Shown: positions 21,202 to 29,769, counted from the stretch's first letter. The stretch: DNA of 64,000 nt from Paraniabella hibiscisoli (GCF_022512515.1 NZ_JAKWBK010000001.1:1426001-1490000), one strand, 5' to 3'. Notes: a model not told the origin generated them from the sequence alone. Numbers and translations: made by a program.

Positions 21202-21754
21202 CGTTCGGTTTATAGCAGTACTCGATACCAATGTAATTTATCCGGTTGAGATAAGAGACCTGCTATTTTGGTTTGCACACTATGATCTCTATACCCCAAA
21301 ATGGAGCATTCATGTATTTGATGAGTGGAAAGAAGTGATGATACGTAAAGGCGTTAGCCTGGAAGAAGCAGAGCGGCGTGTAGCTAGAGCTAATCTAGCT
21401 TTTCCGGATGCGCTGGTAACTAAATATAACGGTTTGATACAAGGCCTTACATTACCCGATCCCAAAGACTGTCATGTTTTGGCTGCTGCAATAAAATGCA
21501 ATGCCAATGTGATAGTAACCAATAATCTCAAAGATTTCCCGCTTGAATACCTGGCCTCATTTGGCGTTGATGTAAAATCGGCCGATGACTTTCTTACCGA
21601 TATTATAGATTTAAACCAGGCGCTGGCTATTAAGGCTTTCAGAGAATTGGTTTTAAACAGGAAAAACCCTGACCTGGATGAATACGAGGTTTTAGACCGA
21701 CTTAGAAAAGCGGGTTTAACTGATACGGCCAATTATATACATGCACTTATATAA
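21191..21754 (+). CDS. PIN-domain ribonuclease toxin
   Basis: 187 residues. The acidic PIN residues are visible: AVLDTNVIYP near the N-terminus, the central E-rich helix (VSLEEAERRV), LPDPKDCHVLAAAIK, and VTNNLKDFP. An extra C-terminal helical region follows. It probably cleaves RNA when released from the upstream antitoxin, with which it overlaps. The frame is intact. Confidence 0.88.
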   Translation: MIHSVRFIAVLDTNVIYPVEIRDLLFWFAHYDLYTPKWSIHVFDEWKEVMIRKGVSLEEAERRVARANLAFPDALVTKYNGLIQGLTLPDPKDCHVLAAAIKCNANVIVTNNLKDFPLEYLASFGVDVKSADDFLTDIIDLNQALAIKAFRELVLNRKNPDLDEYEVLDRLRKAGLTDTANYIHALI

Positions 21755-21789
21755 TGTTCGCCTCTTTCATAGCAATAAGAATATAAATG

Positions 21790-21960
21790 ATTTAATAGTA
21801 AATGCCTGACGAAACACCGCTCACAACCAATTGCTCAATGAAAAGCTAAGGAAGAAAATATGAACTTTCAACTCAACAAAAATTGAGCGAACTAGCTGGC
21901 TGGTTTAAATTGAAAAATGGTTAGCGAAATTGATACAGTGACTTTTCAGTACGACATTAA
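21790..21960 (+). pseudogene. Internally deleted copy of the 24487-25708 gene pair
   Basis: The first part (GACGAAACACCGCTCACAAC) matches the start of the gene at 24487. It then jumps to AATGAAAAGCTAAGGAAGAA and ATATGAACTTTCAACTCAA, matching the end of that gene and the start of the next at 25164. About 600 bases are missing, and the remaining downstream part has further decay with stops. A paralogous pair evidently once lay here. Confidence 0.8.
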
Positions 21961-21981
21961 TAAAACAATAATTACAGTGTT

Positions 21982-22503
21982 ATGAGATCTTATCTTATTA
22001 TTATACTTTTAACATTTGCCGCTTGTACTTTCCAAAGCAATTCGAAAACTACTGAAATAGACCTTGCCAATAAAAACTTATCAGCAATTCCAGACAGTAT
22101 TTTTTCTCTGACTCACCTGGAGTCTTTGCAATTAGGAAACAATTTTACACTGTATCCACCTTTATCAGCGTTAGGTGCTGATAAGCCCGAAGGTGAAAAC
22201 TTGAATAAAATAATGAAAATTCCAGGGAGTATAAAAGTTTTGTATAAGTTACGCTTTTTGGGTATGTGTTTTAACGACCTGAAATCGTTGCCAAGCGAAA
22301 TCGGTGAGCTTAGAGCGCTTGATACATTAGATCTTTCTTTTAATGAGCATTTAAACATCGCAGCAGAATTTGAAACATTAAAAGAAATGACATGGCTCAA
22401 ATATCTCAACGTTATTGCAACAAATACTGACACAACTACAATTAGCAAACTACGCAAAGCACTTCTTTATACCAAGATCGACGCAACACCTGAAGACCTG
22501 TAG
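21982..22503 (+). CDS. Leucine-rich-repeat lipoprotein
   Basis: 173 residues. Lipoprotein signal ending LLTFAAC, then LRR units (DLANKNLSAIPDSIFSLTHL, ESLQLGNN; LKSLPSEIGELRALDTLDLS). Likely an envelope-attached binding protein. No partner is apparent; it sits between the decayed pair and an HxlR regulator. Confidence 0.78.
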   Translation: MRSYLIIILLTFAACTFQSNSKTTEIDLANKNLSAIPDSIFSLTHLESLQLGNNFTLYPPLSALGADKPEGENLNKIMKIPGSIKVLYKLRFLGMCFNDLKSLPSEIGELRALDTLDLSFNEHLNIAAEFETLKEMTWLKYLNVIATNTDTTTISKLRKALLYTKIDATPEDL

Positions 22504-22629
22504 GCTAGTCGCCTGGATAAAAACCATAAGAACTCGTAAGTAATTATAACAATTAACTCACATTTGTGTGCGGACGCATATTTCTGTTATATCGAGCTGG
22601 TAGCAACCTCGTTGACCAAGCCACGGTTG

Positions 22630-23001
22630 TCATTCGGCTAACGAACTTCCCAGCCTTCTCAAAATCAGCTCCCGCAACCGTGCTTCATTTTCGTCGCCCC
22701 AATTTCCCAGCATGGCAATTACAGGGATCAGTGTTTTACCAAACTCTGTTAAACTGTACTCTACTTTTGGCGGCACTACTGCGTAAATTTTCTTTTCAAT
22801 TAATTCATGATCTTCCAGTTCCTTCAGTTGCATATTGAGCACACGCCTGGTGGCATCAGGAATTTTTCGCTGCAGCTCACTGGGGCGTTGATGTCCCTGG
22901 TGGATAAACCACAACAAACGGATTTTCCATTTGCCATACAGCACTTCACCTATTAAATCCAAACCACAATTCAGGTTCGGCAACATTTTTCTTTCATACA
23001 T
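22630..23001 (-). CDS. HxlR-family transcriptional regulator
   Basis: 123 residues with the HxlR winged helix (LDLIGEVLYGKWKIRLLWFI; GHQRPSELQRKIPDATRRVL; MQLKELEDHELIEKKIY). Conserved Cys near the N-terminus (LNCGLDLIG), typical of redox- or electrophile-sensing members. Divergent from the SDR/NTF2-like operon, its probable target. Confidence 0.92.
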   Translation of the reverse strand: MYERKMLPNLNCGLDLIGEVLYGKWKIRLLWFIHQGHQRPSELQRKIPDATRRVLNMQLKELEDHELIEKKIYAVVPPKVEYSLTEFGKTLIPVIAMLGNWGDENEARLRELILRRLGSSLAE

Positions 23002-23125
23002 ACAACAAATGTAAACCTATGTTCCAAATGGCACAATAGGGGATAAATTTATCACTATGTGAATCGTATTTCCGTACTTGTAAGAACTAAGCATAAGTCT
23101 CATTTTTGCCCTAAATACATAAACA

Positions 23126-23920
23126 ATGACACAGGATTTTAATTTCAACAACGAACTTTCCGGCAAAATAGCATTAGTAACAGGCGGCACCAAAGGCGCG
23201 GGAAAAGCAATAGCAGAGCGGCTGCTGCAAGCCGGAGCCACACTGATCATTACTGCAAGAAATGCACCGGAACAGGAAAGCGGCAACAGGCACTTTATAG
23301 CCGCTGATTTAAGCAAAACTGAAGGAAGCAAGAAGGTAGTTAGCGAAGTGCTGTCTACTTACGGCAGGCTGGACATTCTCGTAAATAATCTGGGTGCTTC
23401 ATCCACGCCAGCGGGTGGCTTTGCTGCGCTGTCAGACGAAGATTGGGAAAGCACCCTGCAGGCCAATTTGCTGGCCCCGGTACGGCTGGACAGGGGCTTT
23501 CTGCCGCAAATGATAGAAAATAGAACCGGTGTTATTATTCATATCGCCTCCATCCAGGGCATATTGCCGTTGTATGATTCTACCTTGCCTTATGCCGCTT
23601 CAAAAGCCGCATTAATTAATTACAGTAAAAGTTTATCCAACGAAGTAACCCCAAAAGGCGTTCGTGTGCTTACGGTTTCACCCGGGTGGATTAACACAAC
23701 GGCATCGAAAGCCTGGCTGGGCGAGATTGCCAGAAATGCCAACAGCACGGTAGAAGAAGCGCAACAAAGTGTTATGAATGCTTTGGGCGGCATACCGTTT
23801 GGAAGACCAGCCGAGCCAGGGGAAGTGGCAGAATTTGTTGGCTTTTTGGTATCGCCAAGGGCAAAATATTTAACAGGAACCAATTTTGTAATCGACGGTG
23901 GCACGGTGCCCACTATTTAA
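23126..23920 (+). CDS. Short-chain dehydrogenase/reductase (SDR)
   Basis: 264 residues. Rossmann motif ALVTGGTKGAGKAIAERLLQ, NNLG motif (ILVNNLGASS), and active-site Tyr and Lys in TLPYAASKAALINY; ends FVIDGGTVPTI. Classical NAD(P)-dependent SDR, substrate unknown. Followed after 21 bases by an NTF2-like gene and divergent from HxlR, suggesting an inducible small-molecule detoxification unit. Confidence 0.92.
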   Translation: MTQDFNFNNELSGKIALVTGGTKGAGKAIAERLLQAGATLIITARNAPEQESGNRHFIAADLSKTEGSKKVVSEVLSTYGRLDILVNNLGASSTPAGGFAALSDEDWESTLQANLLAPVRLDRGFLPQMIENRTGVIIHIASIQGILPLYDSTLPYAASKAALINYSKSLSNEVTPKGVRVLTVSPGWINTTASKAWLGEIARNANSTVEEAQQSVMNALGGIPFGRPAEPGEVAEFVGFLVSPRAKYLTGTNFVIDGGTVPTI

Positions 23921-23941
23921 TAAACCTTAAAATTTAAAATC

Positions 23942-24265
23942 ATGAATTTACCAAATGTAATAGCCCGGTTAGTAGCCACACAAAACAGCTTTGACAGCCT
24001 TGGCTATGCCCAATGTTTTTCTGAAACCGCTGTGGTTTTTGATGAGGGCAAAACACACCAGGGAAGACCAGCAATCGAAGAGTGGATTGCAGACTCTAAC
24101 CAGCGATACCGGGCTACGATGAAGCCTGTTGGCTTTGAAGAAAAACAAACGGAAAGCATTTTAAAAGCAGAAGTTGCAGGTAATTTTCCCGGCAGCCCTC
24201 TTGTACTATCGTATCATTTAGTAATTGTGGATAAGTTGATACAGTCATTGAAAGTTACGGGTTGA
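23942..24265 (+). CDS. SnoaL/NTF2-like small protein
   Basis: 107 residues. The pattern YAQCFSETAVVFDEGKTHQG, RPAIEEWI and the ending LVIVDKLIQSLKVTG are typical of SnoaL-type NTF2-like proteins. Probably a small-molecule-binding or isomerase-like partner of the upstream SDR, with which it shares an operon. Confidence 0.85.
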   Translation: MNLPNVIARLVATQNSFDSLGYAQCFSETAVVFDEGKTHQGRPAIEEWIADSNQRYRATMKPVGFEEKQTESILKAEVAGNFPGSPLVLSYHLVIVDKLIQSLKVTG

Positions 24266-24269
24266 CAAA

Positions 24270-24345
24270 CAGCGCAGCAGGTAATACTTTTTTTGACAAA
24301 GCAGGGCTGAAGTGCATACTTCAGCTTTGTGCTGCTGATAGGTTC
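24270..24345 (+). other. attC-like site 1 (shortened)
   Basis: It begins about 10 bases after the upstream stop. GCAGGTAATAC, then GGGCTGAAGTGCA, then GCTTTGTGCT align in order with the well-preserved site at 35646-35788 but with a much shorter centre. The middle forms a hairpin around GCTGAAGT-GCAT-ACTTCAGC. Confidence 0.5.
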
Positions 24346-24400
24346 TGGAGATTATTACCCTGGAATTCTATATCTAAAATTTTGGTCAATACGTAACAGG

Positions 24401-24421
24401 ATTGTTTCGCTTATATTTGAA
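24401..24421 (+). promoter_or_regulatory. Cassette leader promoter 1
   Basis: GTTTCGC-TTATATTTGA with -7-like TATATTTG at 24412-24419, 68 bases before the start codon at 24487. It is the same leader core found before the genes at 26788, 28989, 30031, 32296 and, weaker, 34495. Confidence 0.55.
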
Positions 24422-24486
24422 GTAACCTTTTGAAAAAAGGAGATCAAGATTATTTCCATTCTACTTTAGCTAATATATAAGAGTAA

Positions 24487-25167
24487 ATGCTCAACGAAAC
24501 ACCGCTTACAACCATTCAGCAGTTAGAAACTTTAATTGTCATAGATCGGTCAATACATCCGCTAAGGCAAATCGCATCTTCGTTTGTTGGCGCTATGAAC
24601 GACTGGGATACCGAGGGTCAGATAAGCATTGCTGAATTCATCAAGGAAACAAAAGATTTTTTTGGTACGCCACTCACAATAGATGCAATCAATAACAAGC
24701 CCATTGGTCTTTCTAACAATAGCGCCTGGAAATATGAGGCAGGAAGCTCCCTCGTTGAAATGATCAGGCTTTCTCAACAAGTGTATCAGCAATCGGATTT
24801 TGATCAGATCGCTGAGGATATGATTAGCTATTATCAAAAGCAATTAGAAAAAATAGACTTCCTGGCAGATCTTAAATATTTAGATACATCAGAAGGCGGA
24901 CGCAAAACTCCCGCATTTTCAAAATACCGGCCACAAATTAAGTTCGGCTTCGACGATATGCAAACCTCCGGCGAGCAGACTTTTATTAATAAAACTGTTG
25001 TAAATCCGGGAGAAGAAGTGGAAGCATCTATTCGTATTATTGCAGTAGATCATTTTAAAAACCGGTTACAGGAAGGAATGGCCTTTGAGTTTCGGGAAGG
25101 TCCAAGAATAATTGGAACGGGCGTAATTGTACAATTGCTAAATGAAAAGCTAAGAAAGAAAATATGA
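24487..25167 (+). CDS. Protein with C-terminal EF-Tu domain-3-like beta barrel
   Basis: 226 residues, intact. The N-terminal ~110 residues are helical (IQQLETLIVIDRSIHPLRQI, ASSFVGAMNDWDTEGQ). The C-terminal ~90 read KYRPQIKFGFDDMQTSGEQT, VNPGEEVEASIRIIAVD and LQEGMAFEFREGPRIIGTGV, close to the layout of EF-Tu domain 3 (FRPQ, PGD, REGGRTVGAGVV). The GTPase domain is absent, so it is not a translation factor. Overlaps the next gene by ATGA. Function unknown; a decoy or immunity role is speculative. A deleted paralog lies at 21790-21960. Confidence 0.75.
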   Translation: MLNETPLTTIQQLETLIVIDRSIHPLRQIASSFVGAMNDWDTEGQISIAEFIKETKDFFGTPLTIDAINNKPIGLSNNSAWKYEAGSSLVEMIRLSQQVYQQSDFDQIAEDMISYYQKQLEKIDFLADLKYLDTSEGGRKTPAFSKYRPQIKFGFDDMQTSGEQTFINKTVVNPGEEVEASIRIIAVDHFKNRLQEGMAFEFREGPRIIGTGVIVQLLNEKLRKKI

Positions 25168-25708
25168 ACTTTCAACTCAATCAAAATTTGGGAAACTGGC
25201 TGGCCAGCTTAAACGGAAAAATCGTTAGCAAAATATATCAGGTAGATTACAATGAAAAGCGGCATGAAGACGATTATTTACCCTGGCTATTTTTGATCAC
25301 GTTTGCAAACCATTATCAATTTTTACAAATAGAAGGAGACTTAGACGCAGAGCATATTAAAATAGACCTATTTGAAATGGACGTATTAGAAAGCGGCTTC
25401 GTGAATACAACCTTCGAGAGGAACCTCATTTATGGCAGGTCTATCCAACAACAAAAGATGAAACGCTCGGGCAATTGATCGATAAGCAAATTGAACTGAT
25501 TGAGTATGGTATTGACAAAGACGAGTACGAGATAAGCGGAACTCTTATGAAAGGCGAAAAAGATGTTTTTAGATTTATCCGCTTTTACTGCGAAAATACC
25601 ATCATTACTGTTTTTGAAGCTATGGGGTTAGGCATCTCGGATGATCCTTTCTTTAAGTTGAGCTTTAGTAATTCATTTGATACCTATAATACCAGTCCTG
25701 TTTTATAA
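25164..25708 (+). CDS. Hypothetical protein coupled to the EF-Tu-like gene
   Basis: About 181 residues after one G is restored near 25412 (GAGAGG to GAGGAGG), joining the first half (MNFQLNQNLGNWLASLNGKI) to HLWQVYPTTKDETLGQLIDK and LIEYGIDKDEYEISGTLMKG. Predicted cytoplasmic, mixed alpha/beta, no known family. The ATGA overlap with the upstream gene indicates translational coupling and a two-component function. A decayed copy of its start lies near 21865. Confidence 0.65.
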
Positions 25709-26034
25709 GGCTCATCCCATTGATTGTTCTATTTTCTTACCCCGTTTGGTGTTTTTCACCAAACGCTTTATCCTTAGTAATGCTTTTTCAATCTGGTTGT
25801 GTTCCCGCCGACCCCTAATGCCATTGATTTACAATCAATTTACATTGTTTACAAATCAATTTACAATGTTTTGCGGGCAATTCATACCTACCGTGTTTAT
25901 GTTTGTAGAGGTATTGATTTAAAAATTGGATCGTAAAGAAATAGGAATAAGAACAGCGTATAATCCCGGAAAATGCCCGTCCCCAATTTGGCTTGTAAAC
26001 AGAATTGATATTATTTAACCAACAAACAAAAATC
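25709..26034. other. Intergenic region with hairpin and AT-rich short repeats
   Basis: It holds the perfect hairpin at 25743-25765 and, at about 25825-25870, repeated ATCAATTTACA/ATTTACAATG words. No ORF beyond chance. The downstream leader lacks the TATATTTG core. Confidence 0.5.
25743..25765. repeat. Hairpin CGTTTGGTG-TTTTT-CACCAAACG
   Basis: A perfect 9-bp stem with a five-T loop, the cleanest member of the TTGGTG/CACCAA hairpin family in this window. Confidence 0.75.
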
Positions 26035-26637
26035 ATGAAAAGAGTTACTTATGCATTGATGGTATCGCTTGTGGTGATAAGCGGGCTGGTATTTGCCAAT
26101 CGCGAAAATAAAAATGAAACGCCTAAAAATATGGCACCGCAACCACTTACTGATGCCGAAAGGAGGGCGGCAGTGAAGCAATGGGAAGCAACGCCCGAAG
26201 GTATAAAATACAAAGAATGGGAAGCTTCTCCCGCCGGTAAAAAAGTGTATGCCAGCGAAGCTAAAATAAGGAAGCATATTAAAGGGTATACCAATATGGA
26301 GGCCGTGGTAACGTCTCTTTCACTTCCGCCCGGCTCAAGATTAGGTTTCGGGGTGATGGTTAGGATTGACGGTGCCGACTATATTCTGAGGTTTGACGAT
26401 AAGCCGCAGCAGCTAACCACCTTGAAGGTGAACGACAAAATAATAATAAAGAGCCATGCCGTATCGCACGCACCCAAATATGCCTATCCGATCATATCGG
26501 GAGAATATGCAGAACGGGATGGTAAAGTGCTTTATAGCCATCTCCCCGCAAAGGTGGTTGTTGAGGAGTATACAACCAGGTGCTTTGTTTCCAATTCTTG
26601 TTTTAGCGCTCTTTTGGGGGCGCTTTTTTCTTCTTGA
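26035..26637 (+). CDS. Secreted hypothetical protein
   Basis: About 200 residues from ATG 26035. Signal peptide MKRVTYALMVSLVVISGLVF, then two near-identical short units (KQWEATPEGIKYK and KEWEASPAGKKVY), then an all-beta region (PPGSRLGFGVMVRIDGADYI, LRFDDKPQQLTTLKVNDKII). The last ~25 residues are cysteine- and serine-rich and may be out of true frame. No known family. Its stop is followed within 3 bases by an attC-like arm. Confidence 0.6.
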   Translation: MKRVTYALMVSLVVISGLVFANRENKNETPKNMAPQPLTDAERRAAVKQWEATPEGIKYKEWEASPAGKKVYASEAKIRKHIKGYTNMEAVVTSLSLPPGSRLGFGVMVRIDGADYILRFDDKPQQLTTLKVNDKIIIKSHAVSHAPKYAYPIISGEYAERDGKVLYSHLPAKVVVEEYTTRCFVSNSCFSALLGALFSS

Positions 26638-26638
26638 T

Positions 26639-26672
26639 TGTTATTGCAATAGTGTGGCTAAATAAAAACGTT
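26639..26672 (+). other. attC-like site 2 (left arm only)
   Basis: TTATTGCAATAGTGTGGCTAA matches the TTTTGCAATAGTGCGGCTGA left arm of the site at 36546. The right arm is missing; the sequence passes directly into the leader of the next gene. Confidence 0.45.
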
Positions 26673-26679
26673 GGTATAG

Positions 26680-26765
26680 TTTACAACTATTGAATAACAA
26701 ATTAAAATAGTGAGTAACATTTAATAACAGAATGGTTTCGCCTATATTTGAGTTAGCTGCAATAT
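26680..26765 (+). promoter_or_regulatory. Cassette leader 2
   Basis: The block from GTTTACAACTATTGAATAAC through TTTCGCC to TATATTTG (26743-26750) and GAGTTAGCTGCAAT closely matches that at about 32125-32205. TTTA at 26720-26723 lies 19 bases before the -7-like box. The start codon is 37 bases after the box. Confidence 0.6.
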
Positions 26766-26787
26766 TCCCAAATCATTAGGAGAAAAG

Positions 26788-27882
26788 ATGACACCGGAAC
26801 TTAAAGAAATAGAAAAACAAATCCCTGGAAAACATAAATTTGGATTTACTCCAAAGTATAAATCAGATTTCCATACTCAGCTTTCTGAAAAATCATTTTT
26901 TGCAATTACAAACCAGGTATTTGAAAAGCTCGAATGGAAAGTAATCTATATTGATGAGCATTCGACTAAAGCAAGACGAAAAACGAAAAGCCTGGGAATG
27001 ACTCAATATACGGAATCCATCACTGTTTCATATGATTATGGTAACGTAACAATAAAAAGCGAATCTTTAGGGAATGAGATTTGGGACAATGGAAGAAACT
27101 CAAAAAGAGTTCGTTTATTTATTAAAGTGTTTCAAGATATTGCAAAGACATATAATCGAGAAGAGTTAAAACAATTGGAAAAAGAACAAGAAGCCGAAGA
27201 AAATTGGGATGATTATCAACTTCCTTCGGAATTACCCGCACCTAAAAAAGTAAAAACACCTAATATTTTATTTCCTATCGTAATCGCAATTTTGACTTCA
27301 ATTATTTTAGCATTTGCATTAGCAAAAATTTCAATAACAGGAAAATATATGATTTTTTTGTTTGAGTTTGCAGTAGGGTTAGGCATTGCATTTTCCCTAA
27401 AACTTGGAATTAAGCTTGGAAATTATACAGATATTATCAAGTTAAGAAACATATTAATTGCATCAATAATAATTGTTTTCATCGGAAATCAAATATTTCA
27501 ATATAACATCGTTGTAAATGAAAACAATTTGGGAGGAATAGAATTTTTTGGATTTATAAAATTAAAGCTGCAGCAAGGTTTAACAATCAAAACATTAAAT
27601 CTTGGAAGTATTGGACTAATTATAAGTTGGGCGATTCAACTGGGCTTAACATTCGTATTTGGTTATTTATATTTGATGAGATTTTTAATCAATTATGTTA
27701 TTAAACGGGTACCACAAGAAGTTACGGATTTTGCATTCTATCATTTTATAAAAGGAAAAGATGAACAGCAAGTTAGACTGGAATTATCTGCTTTAGGATG
27801 GTCAAATGAAAATAATCAAAATGAAGTTTTCGAAGCAATCGACGGAATCCAGGGAAACAACGAAATGAACAGAACAACTTAA
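26788..27882 (+). CDS. AT-rich cassette gene: membrane protein with N-terminal soluble domain
   Basis: 364 residues, intact. A soluble N-terminal domain of ~150 residues (FAITNQVFEKLEWKVIYIDE, ESITVSYDYGNVTIKSESLG) precedes four hydrophobic segments (ILFPIVIAILTSIILAFALA; MIFLFEFAVGLGIAFSL; IIIVFIGNQIFQYNIVV; LIISWAIQLGLTFVFGYLYL) and a C-terminal tail. Codon use is much more AT-rich than neighbours, suggesting transfer. No known family. It is bounded by a cassette leader and an attC-like site. Confidence 0.7.
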   Translation: MTPELKEIEKQIPGKHKFGFTPKYKSDFHTQLSEKSFFAITNQVFEKLEWKVIYIDEHSTKARRKTKSLGMTQYTESITVSYDYGNVTIKSESLGNEIWDNGRNSKRVRLFIKVFQDIAKTYNREELKQLEKEQEAEENWDDYQLPSELPAPKKVKTPNILFPIVIAILTSIILAFALAKISITGKYMIFLFEFAVGLGIAFSLKLGIKLGNYTDIIKLRNILIASIIIVFIGNQIFQYNIVVNENNLGGIEFFGFIKLKLQQGLTIKTLNLGSIGLIISWAIQLGLTFVFGYLYLMRFLINYVIKRVPQEVTDFAFYHFIKGKDEQQVRLELSALGWSNENNQNEVFEAIDGIQGNNEMNRTT

Positions 27883-27887
27883 AATAT

Positions 27888-28046
27888 TACGGCTAACGAG
27901 CAGTTCGGCAAAAGAGCGCAGAGCAGCTAGGTTGAGCGTATGTACTTAATTGTGCTGCCAATGTTGTGGGCATTAACTACGTTCTCGCAAAGCCTAACCT
28001 TTCCGCTGCTTTTTCCGCTCTATTGCCAAGCCACAGAATTATTACG
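27888..28046 (+). other. attC-like site 3
   Basis: It starts six bases after the stop. The left arm GGCTAACGAGCAG, GGCAAAAGAGCG and AGCAGCTAGGTTGAGC pairs imperfectly with the right arm (TTTCCGCTGCTTTTTCCGCT then CTATTGCC). About 160 bases overall, with TAAC at the left end but no good GTTA at the right. Confidence 0.6.
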
Positions 28047-28070
28047 TACTCCTAATTAACACCACTTCAT

Positions 28071-28880
28071 ATGACAGAGCTATCACCTCACAGGAAAAAA
28101 TTCATTGACGACAACTTCTATGAAGCACAGGCAGACAAGGAGCTTGACCGACAGAAATTTAACCTATTGACAAATCCCGAGGAACTTCATTATCTGGCTG
28201 ATCAACATAATTGGGATGACGGGGTGACGATATTACAATGGATTGCGGAAAGTAAAAACTGCAGCCAGGCCACTGCATTGCAAATTTTTTGGCTGGCACA
28301 ACCACAAGACTTTCAAACCTACAAATTGACGGAAAGTCTTAAAGACGATGATGCTGATCAAACCTTTAGCCTGCTAAAAACGATCTACAAAAACTACCAG
28401 GAAGGTTTTTATCAAAAAGCAGATATACATTTTGACCCGGCCATTCATATAGAAAAAGAACAACAGGTTCCAGACTTTATGAAACAACCCACAAACGGAG
28501 AAGAAACTTATATTTATTTAGACAAAAACGAGGTGGATAGTTGGTTTGGCGAAGGTTTAGCAAATAAAATAACCCGCTGCGACAGCGCCATGGAGTTGTT
28601 TAATATTGCTTCCTTTACAAAATCGGTAGACGCGGCAAAGCTAATTTTAAACCATCCCTTATGTGACAAAGGAATTGCAGTGTTGCTTTTTTGGCGATTA
28701 AAAACCTTTGCCAATATGTGGTACGAAACCAACTCGATGGCGGCAGATATCATTGGCAAAATTCGTAAAAATGAATTTGCTGAAATGGTGGCGTATCATC
28801 CAAAGTTGGATAAAGAAATCAAATTGAAGGAACCAAAGCCTAAGTGGGCAATACCGGCAATGATGAAGCAAAAAGTTTAA
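28071..28880 (+). CDS. DUF4274-like protein with two related repeats
   Basis: 269 residues, intact. EELHYLADQHNWDDGVTILQ followed by CSQATALQIFWLAQP matches the DUF4274 pattern (NWDDG and Cys...TAL...FW). A second, weaker copy occurs near the C-terminus (FTKSVDAAKLILNHPLCDKG, IAVLLFWRL). DUF4274 proteins are often found among immunity-like genes; function unproven. Acidic and cytoplasmic. Confidence 0.7.
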   Translation: MTELSPHRKKFIDDNFYEAQADKELDRQKFNLLTNPEELHYLADQHNWDDGVTILQWIAESKNCSQATALQIFWLAQPQDFQTYKLTESLKDDDADQTFSLLKTIYKNYQEGFYQKADIHFDPAIHIEKEQQVPDFMKQPTNGEETYIYLDKNEVDSWFGEGLANKITRCDSAMELFNIASFTKSVDAAKLILNHPLCDKGIAVLLFWRLKTFANMWYETNSMAADIIGKIRKNEFAEMVAYHPKLDKEIKLKEPKPKWAIPAMMKQKV

Positions 28881-28906
28881 TGGCATCAAACAGGTTTTCT
28901 GCCCTC

Positions 28907-28925
28907 GTTGGGTGTTTTCATCAAC
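28907..28925. repeat. Hairpin GTTGGGTG-TTTT-CATCAAC
   Basis: An imperfect member of the TTGGTG/CACCAA hairpin family, lying 25 bases before the TATATTTG leader core of the next gene. Confidence 0.55.
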
Positions 28926-28930
28926 CGTTT

Positions 28931-28970
28931 ATAACCAAATGGCTTCACATATATTTGAGTTGGTAGCAAT
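28931..28970 (+). promoter_or_regulatory. Cassette leader 3
   Basis: ATAACCAAATGGCTTCACAT then TATATTTG (28950-28957) and GAGTTGGTAGCAAT. It matches the leaders before 26788, 30031 and 32296. The start codon follows 31 bases after the box. Confidence 0.6.
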
Positions 28971-28988
28971 AAATCTAAGACCCTGCAA

Positions 28989-29474
28989 ATGACAAAAGAC
29001 GACTTTTTAAAACTATTAAGACATTCATCGACAACTGCATATGACTTTGCAAAAAACTATGTTATTGATGACTTGCCGAACAATTTTAAATATTCTGTGA
29101 TTTTGAACGCTTCCTCTGACGACCACAGTTTGACACAATTCGACATCTATCCTAATGACAATGACAAGCAAGTTGAGCTTATAAAAGAAAATGAAGTTGC
29201 TGAACTTTTATGCAGGAAAGACAAAGTTCCTGTTTGGATAGACATAGCTGTTGAATGCGTTTATAAAAGAAACACAATTTTCAAACTACTTTGTGCAGGG
29301 CGTTATTCTGACAACCCAGAAGAGTTCTATTATACCGGAAATGGGACAGGACCATTTGGAGTCAAAAGTCCAAACTTACCATTCGACTATGTAGACGGAA
29401 ATAAATTTGAACTTAAAAAAATACAAAAAGTCGCTATTAAATTAGTTGAAACGAAATTAAAATGTTGGGAGTAA
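28989..29474 (+). CDS. Hypothetical cassette protein
   Basis: 161 residues, intact, cytoplasmic, mixed alpha/beta (MTKDDFLKLLRHSSTTAYDF; VPVWIDIAVECVYKRNTIFK; EFYYTGNGTGPFGVKSPNLP). The layout resembles small immunity-type proteins, but I do not recognise the family. It overlaps the next gene by 13 bases, implying coupled expression. Confidence 0.65.
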   Translation: MTKDDFLKLLRHSSTTAYDFAKNYVIDDLPNNFKYSVILNASSDDHSLTQFDIYPNDNDKQVELIKENEVAELLCRKDKVPVWIDIAVECVYKRNTIFKLLCAGRYSDNPEEFYYTGNGTGPFGVKSPNLPFDYVDGNKFELKKIQKVAIKLVETKLKCWE

Positions 29475-29767
29475 GAGTAAAAATAATTGAGTTTGTGGAT
29501 GACTCACAACCAGGTTGGGTTCGCTGTGTATTGACAGATGCATTTGGGAGGAAATGGTTTTTTATGGAGAAAGTTCCAATTGTTACAGCTGACTATTTAG
29601 ACGAAAAATCTTCTTATCCGCAATACGGTGTAATCAACTGTGTAATTATAAGTGAAAACGGAAAAGATAACCATATTAACATTGACACAAGTAAGCCTTA
29701 TGGAGTTTATTCAGAGGAGGACAATACGAATTTCACGATTCTTAAAACTCAACTAATTGACGAGTAA
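29462..29767 (+). CDS. Small SH3-like cassette protein
   Basis: 101 residues. RVKIIEFVDDSQPGWVRCVL, TDAFGRKWFFMEKVPIVTAD and the ending INIDTSKPYGVYSEEDNTNF belong to a small all-beta family that I recall as recurring near toxin and immunity genes in several phyla. Function unknown. Overlaps the upstream gene, and an attC-like arm follows its stop within 3 bases. Confidence 0.7.
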   Translation: MLGVRVKIIEFVDDSQPGWVRCVLTDAFGRKWFFMEKVPIVTADYLDEKSSYPQYGVINCVIISENGKDNHINIDTSKPYGVYSEEDNTNFTILKTQLIDE

Positions 29768-29769
29768 TT

